Shown here piece after piece: positions 8,645-16,249 of a DNA stretch of 64,000 nt. The notes beneath the pieces are model-generated. The model ran no database searches. It was not told where the DNA came from and saw only the letters and a list, made by a program, of their open reading frames with translations. Location: positions 7,050 through 71,049 of the forward strand of contig NZ_VHQI01000015.1 in NCBI RefSeq assembly GCF_006517625.1, read 5' to 3'. A program made the position numbers and the translations under genes. The stretch is from Mixta tenebrionis. GTDB lineage: Bacteria; Pseudomonadota; Gammaproteobacteria; Enterobacterales; Enterobacteriaceae. Each line of letters opens with the position of its first letter. Within the stretch, counting starts at the first letter, position 1.

Positions 8645-9250
8645 TTAATGAGAATGGGATATCTGCTGTGCTACAGGATGCCAGAAATCCGTTACCGCCC
8701 CTTCGCCGCCCGTTAACGGATCGAACGGCGGTAACGGCACCTGTTTAATCGTAGCCAGCGCTTTTTCCATCTGGCTTTTTTCATCGCGCAGCGTGTCCGG
8801 CTCCATGCCCGCCGGATAAGCGCCCACGGTAAAGAAATCTTCGCTGGCCGCAATTTGTCGATGGCCCACGCCCGCGGGAATTAGTACCGCATCACCGGCA
8901 CGCAGCGTCACCATCCGTCCGCTTTCGCCGCCAAACAGCACCTCCGCCCAGCCCGCCGCAACGCCCAGCAGTTCATGACAGTTAGAATGGTAGTGCGTAT
9001 AGGGAAAAATCGCCGCGCGCCAGCGTGCCGGCCAGTGATTTTCCGAAAAGCGCTGTTCAAACCAGGCCGCGATATCCTCTACCTCGCCCGGCGCCACCCG
9101 CGGATAGATAATCAGCGGCAGCGGATTATTAGGCACGCCATTAGAGGGCTGAGACAGCATCAGGTGCTGCGGATTATTAGACATGCCCGCAAATAGCGTA
9201 CCGGCGGCAAATGACATCATGGCCATCAGGCTGCCCGATAAAGGAATCAT
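8645..9250 (-). CDS. YjlB-type cupin protein
   Basis: 201 aa single-cupin protein resembling Bacillus YjlB. Visible pieces are WFEQRFSENHWPARWR, the first cupin motif HYHSNCHELLGVAAG with likely metal ligands His, His and Glu, and the second motif LIPAGVGHRQ with a further His, then VGAYPAG. I chose the ATG at 9250 because AGGAG lies 7 bases upstream; the longer in-frame start at 9379 has no ribosome site. The first 20 residues are hydrophobic and could be a weak signal or anchor. The reaction is unknown for this family. Confidence 0.8.
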   Translation of the reverse strand: MIPLSGSLMAMMSFAAGTLFAGMSNNPQHLMLSQPSNGVPNNPLPLIIYPRVAPGEVEDIAAWFEQRFSENHWPARWRAAIFPYTHYHSNCHELLGVAAGWAEVLFGGESGRMVTLRAGDAVLIPAGVGHRQIAASEDFFTVGAYPAGMEPDTLRDEKSQMEKALATIKQVPLPPFDPLTGGEGAVTDFWHPVAQQISHSH

Positions 9251-9475
9251 AGCGCCTCTCCTGTTAAACGCGACGTTAAGTAATTGTGGCAAAAGTAAAT
9301 AACTTTGCAACCGAAAGCCTGTTGCCTGCTTCACATAACTTGCTAATTTATAAGACTTAAGCCAAATTTTTGTTATCACTGTTATAGTTTTTTTATCAGA
9401 ATCTGTTTCTGTTGTTTCTTGCCATACTCATGGTTTAATTATTTTATCGTTGGCTTCAATGAACGAGGTAAAACA

Positions 9476-9958
9476 ATGGACGCCATCAAACAGATTATGC
9501 TGCGTGAAATCGACACGCTGAACCGCGAAGAGCTGCGCGATAACAAGCCGCGTTTCAGCTTTAACTTTCTCAAGACGCACCCCGGACTGTGGCTGACGAT
9601 GTATATCTGTTACGGTCTCTGTGCGGCGCTGATCTTTACCACCGATTATCTCGGCTGGCCCGCCTTCTGGGGCGCCACCGCGTTTGTGCTGCTGATGAGC
9701 TTTCTGATGTTGCTGGATATCAATCCCAAATACCGCTTTGAGGATATTGATACGCTGGATCTACGCGTTTGCTATAACGGCGAGTGGTATTACGTGCGCA
9801 CGCTGTCAGAAGAGGCGGTAAACGATATCCTTAACCACCCTTCCACTCCGGATCACGTCAGAGAAGGTATAGGTAAGCTGCTGTCGCTGAAAGGCGAAGT
9901 GGATTTTTACGATCTTTATCATCTTACCTGGGGCAACAAGCCCGCCGCCGCCGTCTGA
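9476..9958 (+). CDS. ylaC: YlaC-family inner membrane protein
   Basis: 160 aa, matching E. coli YlaC in plan: a basic N terminus with RDNKPRFS, the stretch KTHPGLWLTMYI leading into two membrane helices (about residues 35-80), then a cytoplasmic tail with YRFEDIDTLDLRVCYNGEWY. Start at 9476 is supported by GAGG eight bases upstream; the frame is open further upstream to 9419 without a ribosome site. Function is unknown in the family. Monocistronic, flanked by unrelated genes. Confidence 0.85.
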   Translation: MDAIKQIMLREIDTLNREELRDNKPRFSFNFLKTHPGLWLTMYICYGLCAALIFTTDYLGWPAFWGATAFVLLMSFLMLLDINPKYRFEDIDTLDLRVCYNGEWYYVRTLSEEAVNDILNHPSTPDHVREGIGKLLSLKGEVDFYDLYHLTWGNKPAAAV

Positions 9959-10000
9959 GCGGCCAGCGGCAGACGTACCGGCTTACGGGCGTTCGCCGCT

Positions 10001-11410
10001 TCACATCATTTCCGCAATCAGCCCGCCCAGCCTGGCCGCCGCCGCCTCCATCGCATCATCCCACGCCCAGGCGGTATTAAAGCGAAAGTAGTTGGCATAC
10101 TGCTGTCCCGACGAGAACATGCTGCCCGGCGCAATACTGATGTTATGCGCCAGCGCGCGGTAATAGAGCTGAGTGGCGTTAACCTGGCGCGGCAGCTCAA
10201 TCCACAGAAAATAGCCGCCGCGCGAGTCGTTGATTTTGGCGCCATGGGGCAGATGCCGCTTCAGCGCCTGACGCGCCAGGTTTTTACGCTGCTCCAGCAC
10301 CTGGCGCAGCCGGCGCAGGTGGCTGTCATAGCTGCGCGTGCCGAGGTAGTTCGCCAGCGCCAGCTGCATCGGCGCGCTGGTAGCCAGCGTGCTCATCAAC
10401 TGTAGCCGCTGAATGCGCTGCGCCTGCCTGCCCGCCGCCACCCAGCCCACCCGAAATCCCGCTACCAGGTTCTTTGAGAAAGAGGAACAGTGCAGCACGC
10501 TGCCCTGCCGATCGAACGCCTTCGCCGGCAGCGGCTTGTCGGCGCCGAAATAGATCTCGCTGTAGACGTCATCTTCGATCAGCGCCACCTGATGCTCCGC
10601 CAGCAGCTCGACCAGCGCCTTTTTCTTCTCGCGGCTCAGGGTAAATCCCACCGGGTTTTGCTGGTTGGTCATCAGCCAGCAGGCTTTTACCGGCCAGCGC
10701 TGTAGCGCCTGTTCCAGTTCGTTGAGATCCATACCATGCTGCGGATCGGTGGCAATCGCCACCGCCTTCAGCTTCAGCCGCTCAATCGCCTGCAGCGCGC
10801 CGTAGAACGTCGGGTTCTCAACAATAACCCAGTCGCCCGGCTCGGTTACCGCCTGCAAACTCAGGCTGAGCGCCTCCATCGCGCCGTTGGTAATAACAAT
10901 CTCATCCGGCGCTACGGTAATGCCCTGTTGGGCATAGCGGCGCGCCAGCGTTTTACGCAGCGCCTCGTTGCCCGGCGGCAGATTATTGATCGCATCGCCC
11001 GGCGTCAGGCTGTGGGAAACTTGATTCAGGGCGCGCATTAGCTGCCGCTGCGGAAACAGTTCCGGATCGGGAAAAGCGGAGCCAAAAGGGATCATCAGCG
11101 GATCGCGGCAGGCCTGTAATACATCGAAGATAAAGGCGTTGATATCCACGCTTTCCGCCAGCTGCACCTTCTGGTGCGTTACCGGCTGGCTGAGGTATTC
11201 GGCGCGAGGCGCCACATAATAGCCCGACTGTGGGCGCGAGACGATAATCCCCTGACTTTCCAGCACCTGATAGGCGTGCATCACGGTCATCAGGCTCATG
11301 CCGCTCAGGCTAACCTGATCGCGCAGCGAGGGCAGCTTTTCGCCCGGCTGCCAGACTTCGGCATCAATTTGCGCCTGAATTCGCTCCACCAGCTGGAGAT
11401 ATTTCGCCAT
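10001..11410 (-). CDS. ydcR: MocR/PdxR-type GntR regulator with aminotransferase domain, YdcR-like
   Basis: 469 aa. Residues 1-70 form a GntR winged helix (KLPSLRDQ, VMHAYQVLESQGII). Residues 110-469 form a fold-type I aminotransferase with the PLP lysine in HCSSFSKNLVAGFRVGW. Length and sequence track E. coli YdcR (468 aa) closely. Such proteins usually bind DNA and sense PLP or an amino acid rather than catalyse. REP-like repeats lie upstream of it, separating it from the cyclic-di-GMP gene. Confidence 0.88.
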   Translation of the reverse strand: MAKYLQLVERIQAQIDAEVWQPGEKLPSLRDQVSLSGMSLMTVMHAYQVLESQGIIVSRPQSGYYVAPRAEYLSQPVTHQKVQLAESVDINAFIFDVLQACRDPLMIPFGSAFPDPELFPQRQLMRALNQVSHSLTPGDAINNLPPGNEALRKTLARRYAQQGITVAPDEIVITNGAMEALSLSLQAVTEPGDWVIVENPTFYGALQAIERLKLKAVAIATDPQHGMDLNELEQALQRWPVKACWLMTNQQNPVGFTLSREKKKALVELLAEHQVALIEDDVYSEIYFGADKPLPAKAFDRQGSVLHCSSFSKNLVAGFRVGWVAAGRQAQRIQRLQLMSTLATSAPMQLALANYLGTRSYDSHLRRLRQVLEQRKNLARQALKRHLPHGAKINDSRGGYFLWIELPRQVNATQLYYRALAHNISIAPGSMFSSGQQYANYFRFNTAWAWDDAMEAAAARLGGLIAEMM

Positions 11411-11525
11411 AGACGGTTACCGGCCCCTGAAAAAATGGTGACGGCCATTATAGTTGGTCTGCCGGGCAAGGGATATGGCCCGGCCAGAGTCCGCATAGCG
11501 GGTAAAAAGGCCCGTCTCGCCGGCC

Positions 11526-11621
11526 TTTGCCGGGCGGACGACAGGCATAGCGCCATCAGCGTTTGCCGGGTGGGCGATAAGCATAGCGCCGTCAGCGTTT
11601 GCCGGGCGGCTGGGCGTCAGC
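11526..11621. repeat. 36-base tandem REP-like repeats, about 2.6 copies
   Basis: Two full 36-base units (11526-11561 and 11562-11597) and a partial third (from 11598) begin TTTGCCGGG and carry CATAGCGCC. Read on the minus strand the unit looks like an enterobacterial REP element (TGATGGCGCTATGCC then CCCGGCAAA). Further GCCGGGC pieces continue to about 11459. It sits between ydcR and the MHYT gene and overlaps the last bases of the latter at most marginally. Confidence 0.7.
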
Positions 11622-13706
11622 TCAGGCAACCGTCTGGCGCGCGTCGGTCGAAATAAACTCCTGCAGCTCATCAATACGCTCCGGCGGAATCGGCTTGCCC
11701 AGCAGGTAGCCCTGCAGGCTGTTACAGCCAAGGCTGGTAAGAAAGTTCTGCTGCTGCGGCGTCTCCACCCCTTCCGCCACCACCTTCAGATTGAGCGACT
11801 TCGCCAGCGCCACAATCGCCGAAACAATAGTGGCGTCGCCGCTGTTTTCGCTCAGCTCGTTAACAAAAGCGCGATCGATTTTCAGCTCGCTGGCGGGCAG
11901 GCGCTTCAGATAAAGCAGGCTGGAGTAGCCGGTGCCGAAATCATCGATGGAGGCGCGCACGCCAAGGGCGGTTAACGCCGTCAGGATGCGTACGCTCTCA
12001 TCGGGATTGCGCATCGCCGTGGTTTCCGTGACTTCCAGCGTCAGCAGGCGCGGCGGTATCTGATGCTTCTCCAGCGCGGTTACCACCGTATCCACCAGGC
12101 TGCTCTGCTCAAACTGCAGCGCCGACAGGTTAACCGCCACCGACCAGTTTTCATGGCCCTGCTGATGCCAGCAGCGTAGCTGACGACACGCCTCATTAAT
12201 CACCCAGTTGCCGACGTGAATAATCAGCCCGCTTTTTTCCGCCAGCGGCAGGAAAATGTCGGGCGGCAGCAAACCGCGCTGGGGATGCTGCCAGCGCAGC
12301 AGCGCCTCCAGACCGACGATTGGACCGCTCGGCGCGGTATACTTCGGCTGGTAAAACAGCCGTAGCTCAGCGCGCTCCAGCGCCAGCCAGAGATCGTTCA
12401 CCAGCTGCAGCTGGCTCTGCGCGATGGTATTCATCGAGCGCTGGAAAAAGTTATAGCCGTTACGCCCGTTGTTTTTGGTGTGATACATCGCCGCATCGGC
12501 ATTAAACATCAGTTCGCGCTCGTCGGCGCCGTCGCCGGGATAGACCGCAATGCCAATGCTGAGCGAAACCATTAGCTCATAACGTGAAATGGTGAAGGGT
12601 TGTTCAATCAGCCTGACCAGCGCATCGGCAATAGTGGCCGCGTCGTTGGGATCGTCAATCTCGGTAAGCAGCACAAATTCGTCGCCGCCCAGCCGCGCCA
12701 GCGTGTAGTGCCCGGTCATATTAGCGGTCATTCGCTCGGTCACCGCCACCAGCAGGCTATCGCCAATATGGTGGCCGAAAGCGTCATTAACCGCCTTAAA
12801 GCCGTCCAGATCCATAAACATCAACGCAAAACGCGAGTTTTCCCGCGTGGCTTTGCTGATCGCCTGATCGAGGCGATCCTCCAGCAGGATGCGGTTCGGC
12901 AGGCGCGTCAGATTATCATGCAGAGCCAGCTGCGCCAGTTCGCGGTTGGCCTCCGCCAGCGACGAGGCCAGCATGGAAGTACGCGCCTGTAAACGCGCGT
13001 CGAGCATTGATACCAGCAGAGTAATGCCGAGAATAGAGAGCGTGACCACCGCCACCAGAATCGCCAGCCAGTTGCTGTCCACGCCGTGCGCCATCGCATG
13101 GCCGGCAGCCGGAAAGCTGGCGGCGGCCATGCCGGTATAGTGCATACCGGCTATGGCGAAACCCATCACCACCGCCGCGCCCGCACGCAGCAGCGTCAAT
13201 CTCCCTGGCCCCTGACGCAGCTGAAAAGCCAGCCACAGCGCGGTGCCCGACGCCAGCAGCGCGATCACGATCGACAGCGCGATCCAGCGCCAGTCCCAGA
13301 CGATGCCCGGACTAAACATCAGCGCCGCCATGCCGGTGTAGTGCATCGCCACTACCCCGCTGCCCAGCACCAGCGCGCCGTAGCTCAGCCGCCGCCAGCG
13401 CAGCTCGTCAAAGCAGACGATCCAGAGCGCGAATATCGAGGCCGCGATAGCGATCAGCATCGACAGCAGCGTAAGCGTGCCGCTGTAGCTCATCATCATC
13501 GGCATATTCATGGCGAGCATGCCGATAAAATGCATCGCCCAGATGCCGATCCCCATCGCAAAGCCGCCGCCGCCCAGCCAGACAAGCGCGGCGTTTCCGG
13601 TGCTGGTAACGACGCGTCCGGCCATATCTAATGCGGTATAGGAGGCCAAAAAAGCCACGATAATGGATACAATCACCATAATCGTATCGTAGGAAGTTGC
13701 CAGCAT
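11622..13706 (-). CDS. MHYT-GGDEF-EAL cyclic-di-GMP protein
   Basis: 694 aa. Residues 1-240 hold a seven-helix MHYT sensor with three motifs (MHFIGM, then MHYTGM twice), thought to bind a diatomic gas or copper. A GGDEF diguanylate cyclase domain follows (ARLGGDEFVLL near residue 338), then an EAL phosphodiesterase domain (GLEALLRW near 465, DDFGTGYSSL near 590). Both active-site signatures are intact, so it may be bifunctional. Start at 13706 has AGGA 6-7 bases upstream; the TTG at 13721 would add five residues. Its neighbour is a pilus operon, a common target of cyclic-di-GMP control (inference). Confidence 0.92.
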   Translation of the reverse strand: MLATSYDTIMVIVSIIVAFLASYTALDMAGRVVTSTGNAALVWLGGGGFAMGIGIWAMHFIGMLAMNMPMMMSYSGTLTLLSMLIAIAASIFALWIVCFDELRWRRLSYGALVLGSGVVAMHYTGMAALMFSPGIVWDWRWIALSIVIALLASGTALWLAFQLRQGPGRLTLLRAGAAVVMGFAIAGMHYTGMAAASFPAAGHAMAHGVDSNWLAILVAVVTLSILGITLLVSMLDARLQARTSMLASSLAEANRELAQLALHDNLTRLPNRILLEDRLDQAISKATRENSRFALMFMDLDGFKAVNDAFGHHIGDSLLVAVTERMTANMTGHYTLARLGGDEFVLLTEIDDPNDAATIADALVRLIEQPFTISRYELMVSLSIGIAVYPGDGADERELMFNADAAMYHTKNNGRNGYNFFQRSMNTIAQSQLQLVNDLWLALERAELRLFYQPKYTAPSGPIVGLEALLRWQHPQRGLLPPDIFLPLAEKSGLIIHVGNWVINEACRQLRCWHQQGHENWSVAVNLSALQFEQSSLVDTVVTALEKHQIPPRLLTLEVTETTAMRNPDESVRILTALTALGVRASIDDFGTGYSSLLYLKRLPASELKIDRAFVNELSENSGDATIVSAIVALAKSLNLKVVAEGVETPQQQNFLTSLGCNSLQGYLLGKPIPPERIDELQEFISTDARQTVA

Positions 13707-14406
13707 AGAGATTCCTGCCAATAGGCGTCTGCATCAACGCGCTGAAATTAAAAGAATAAAAGTGCAAGGACGCGATGGCCTTTAACGGCTAAATTATCGG
13801 CAAGCCGGCGTCAATGCTTATCGCCGCCTTGATGAATAAAAACGATTAACGCGAGAAGAAAAATTGCTCGCTATAGCCGTTTTCCTCAGTAAGTCAGCAC
13901 CGCACCGCCGGTAAAACATAAATTTTATTTTTACGTATCTGCCGTACTCTCCCGGCCGGCCTCCGCCCTCTGATGCTGAAAGATTTAAAAATTTATCTGC
14001 CCGCCACGCTCATTTCCCCCGGCAACAGTGCCAGCATAAACTACATGAACGCTGCTTTTTCGCCGTATGGGAAAGCGCCCGACATTGTCACCGATCTCAG
14101 CGGGTTGTTACAACTCCGATCGCTGTCGTTTATTCGCGCCTGGCTGAGATCAGCGTGACGCCTGGAACTGGCGATACAGACTAAAACTGCAGATAAATTT
14201 TTAACTTTGTATTTACCGCTTTGCTAACCGCTGTTATATAGTAAGAGAAGTTAATATAAATGTACTAAAACCAAATCTGCGCAGGCTGTGGATGCGCCTT
14301 TTTTTTACTTTTAGCTGTGCCTTTTTATTACTGCTTTTGAGTATTGCTCTTTACTGAACACCAGGTGATAACGCTTATACGCCATCGCTATCAGTAAGAA
14401 ATATTT
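13707..14406. other. Roughly 700-base gap between the cyclic-di-GMP gene and the pilus operon
   Basis: Divergent intergenic region with T-rich stretches near 14290-14330. A 61-codon frame at 13973-14158 has no ribosome site and no recognisable content, so I do not call it. The region should contain the pilus promoter and its control sites; only one candidate promoter could be marked. Confidence 0.55.
14212..14240 (+). promoter_or_regulatory. Candidate promoter of the Csu-type pilus operon
   Basis: TTTACC at 14212-14217 and TATATA at 14235-14240 with a 17-base spacer, each four of six bases from the sigma-70 consensus. It would leave a leader of about 160 bases. Visual match only. Confidence 0.3.
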
Positions 14407-14976
14407 ATGAAAACAAGGTCTTTGTTGGTTGCTGCCGGCTGCTTGCTTCCGCTGCTTGCCGCGCCCTCTTTCGCCGCCACCACCACCGGCACCATTAACG
14501 CCACCCTGACGTTAACTACCGGCTGTCTGGTTAACGGCCAGCCCGGCACTACGGGCGTTAACTTCGGTACGTTGAACTTCGGCAGCAGCGCCGCTACCTT
14601 CGATACCCTGAACGCCACGCTGGTAGGGGCGGCGGGCACCGGCATCTACGTACGCTGCACTACCGGTCAAACCTATAACGTTCAGGTCACCAGCAGTAAC
14701 GCTGCGCCGGCCACCGTCTATGGCGAGGTGACCGGCCAGCCGCGCTATCTGCTGCTCGGCGCCGACAATACCCGCGGCATCGCCTACACCCTCTACAGCG
14801 ATGCCGGCTTTACCAACGCCATCGCCAACAATACCAACCTGCCCGCGACCGGCACCGCCAACCCCACGCTGGGCGACAACTACCAGATTTTCGGGCGCAT
14901 TACCGGCGGCGGTTTTAACGCCGCCATTCCTGCCGGCACCTATACCGACACTATTAGCGTTGCGGTGAACTACTAA
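14407..14976 (+). CDS. Csu-type pilus major subunit (spore coat U domain)
   Basis: 189 aa. Sec signal peptide about residues 1-23 (ends PSFA), then one spore coat U (SCPU) domain rich in Thr, Asn and Gly. A cysteine pair (TTGCLVNGQ, YVRCTTGQ) should form the disulfide of the incomplete Ig-like pilin fold, and the C-terminal strand TYTDTISVAVNY fits donor-strand pilins. First gene of a five-gene archaic chaperone-usher operon, so it likely makes the rod (CsuA/B role). Confidence 0.85.
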   Translation: MKTRSLLVAAGCLLPLLAAPSFAATTTGTINATLTLTTGCLVNGQPGTTGVNFGTLNFGSSAATFDTLNATLVGAAGTGIYVRCTTGQTYNVQVTSSNAAPATVYGEVTGQPRYLLLGADNTRGIAYTLYSDAGFTNAIANNTNLPATGTANPTLGDNYQIFGRITGGGFNAAIPAGTYTDTISVAVNY

Positions 14977-14998
14977 CGTCGCGCGCAGGGAAAGCCAG

Positions 14999-15520
14999 GT
15001 GCCGGAACAAAGGTTGCGCACGCTGGGGCGTTACGTCCCGCTGCTGCTGTTGATCGCTCACAACGCGCTGGCGCTGCCGACGCAAACCTTTCAGGTCAGC
15101 GCTGCGGTGGTGGCAGGCTGCGTGATCTCCGGCAGCAATACCGGCGTGTTCGGCTCGCTTAATTTCGGCACCCGCTCCGGCGTGGAAACGGCCAGCGTCG
15201 GGGCCAGCTTTGTGCAGAACAGCGCTATCACTATCGCCTGTACGCCAGGCACCACGCTGAACATGAGCATTAACGGCGGCAGCAACTACACCACCACGCG
15301 CAATCTGAAGCTGGCGAGCGGAAGCAACACGGTAGCCTACCGGCTGTTTACCAACGCCAGCTACAGCGCCGCCAGCGAAATTCCGGTCAGCCAGAACGTA
15401 GCGCTGAGTTACGGCAACGCCAATAACATTATTTTGCCGATTTACGGCCTTTTACAGCTCAGCGGCGCCCAGCGCGCCGGCGTCTATAACGATACGTTGA
15501 CGGTGACGCTGGGCTGGTAA
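14999..15520 (+). CDS. Csu-type minor pilin (spore coat U domain)
   Basis: 173 aa. Starts with GTG at 14999, AGGGA about nine bases upstream. Signal peptide to about residue 25 (HNALA), then one SCPU domain with the pilin cysteines (AGCVISG, IACTPG) and a C-terminal strand YNDTLTVTLGW. Probably equivalent to CsuA or CsuB. Acinetobacter Csu has three small pilins before the chaperone; here only two are present. Confidence 0.82.
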   Translation: MPEQRLRTLGRYVPLLLLIAHNALALPTQTFQVSAAVVAGCVISGSNTGVFGSLNFGTRSGVETASVGASFVQNSAITIACTPGTTLNMSINGGSNYTTTRNLKLASGSNTVAYRLFTNASYSAASEIPVSQNVALSYGNANNIILPIYGLLQLSGAQRAGVYNDTLTVTLGW

Positions 15521-15541
15521 TAGATAATAAGGACATCGGGT

Positions 15542-16246
15542 ATGACTCGCCTTAGCACGCTTATTCTGGCGCTCTTCACGGCATTAACCTTCGCTGCTCA
15601 TGCCGCCAACTCGGTAATGATCTGGCCCATCGATCCCAAAATCATCAGCGAGGATAAAGCCAGCGAGCTGTGGCTGGAGAATCGCGGCGGCGGCACCACG
15701 CTGATGCAGGTGCGCATTTTCGCCTGGCAGCAAATAGCGGGACGCGAACAGTATCAGACGCAGCAACAGGTGGTCGCCAGCCCGCCAGTGGTGCGCATTG
15801 AGCCTGGCCAGAAACAGCTGGTGCGGCTGATCAAGCAAAGCGCGCCCGCCGCCGGCCAGGAGGCCGCCTATCGCGTGGTGCTGGATGAGATCCCGACGCC
15901 GCAGCAGCCAGGCGAGAACCAGGCGGGGCTGCGTTTTCAGATGCGCTACTCGGTGCCGCTGTTTGTGTACGGCAGCGGGCTGACGGCGGATGTTCAGCCG
16001 CAGCTCAGCTGGCGCGCGGTCAGCGAAGGCGGTCAGCGCTGGCTGGAGATCGTCAACCACGGCGCGGTTCATGCGCGCCTCAGCAAGGCCACGCTGAACG
16101 GGCGCGAACTGAGCAGCGGACTGTTTGGCTACGTGCTGGCTAACAGCAGCCACCGCTGGCCGCTTAACGCCGCCGTCGCTTCCGGCGCGGTACTGGCGGC
16201 GGAGGTCAATGACCGCCCCTGGCGCAGCGCCAGCAGCGCGCGTTAA
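15542..16246 (+). CDS. Periplasmic pilus chaperone, CsuC-like
   Basis: 234 aa. Signal peptide to about residue 21 (FAAHA), then the two Ig domains of an archaic PapD-type chaperone. The stretch VRIEPGQKQLVRLIKQ near residue 95 is the F1-G1 donor strand that caps pilins, and YRVVLDEIP follows it. Lies 21 bases after the minor pilin and 3 bases before the usher, so it belongs to the same transcript. Confidence 0.9.
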   Translation: MTRLSTLILALFTALTFAAHAANSVMIWPIDPKIISEDKASELWLENRGGGTTLMQVRIFAWQQIAGREQYQTQQQVVASPPVVRIEPGQKQLVRLIKQSAPAAGQEAAYRVVLDEIPTPQQPGENQAGLRFQMRYSVPLFVYGSGLTADVQPQLSWRAVSEGGQRWLEIVNHGAVHARLSKATLNGRELSSGLFGYVLANSSHRWPLNAAVASGAVLAAEVNDRPWRSASSAR

Positions 16247-16249
16247 GCT

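Noticed and set aside
13973-14158. 61-codon frame upstream of the pilus operon
   Set aside because: No Shine-Dalgarno, no recognisable content, lies in a probable regulatory region.
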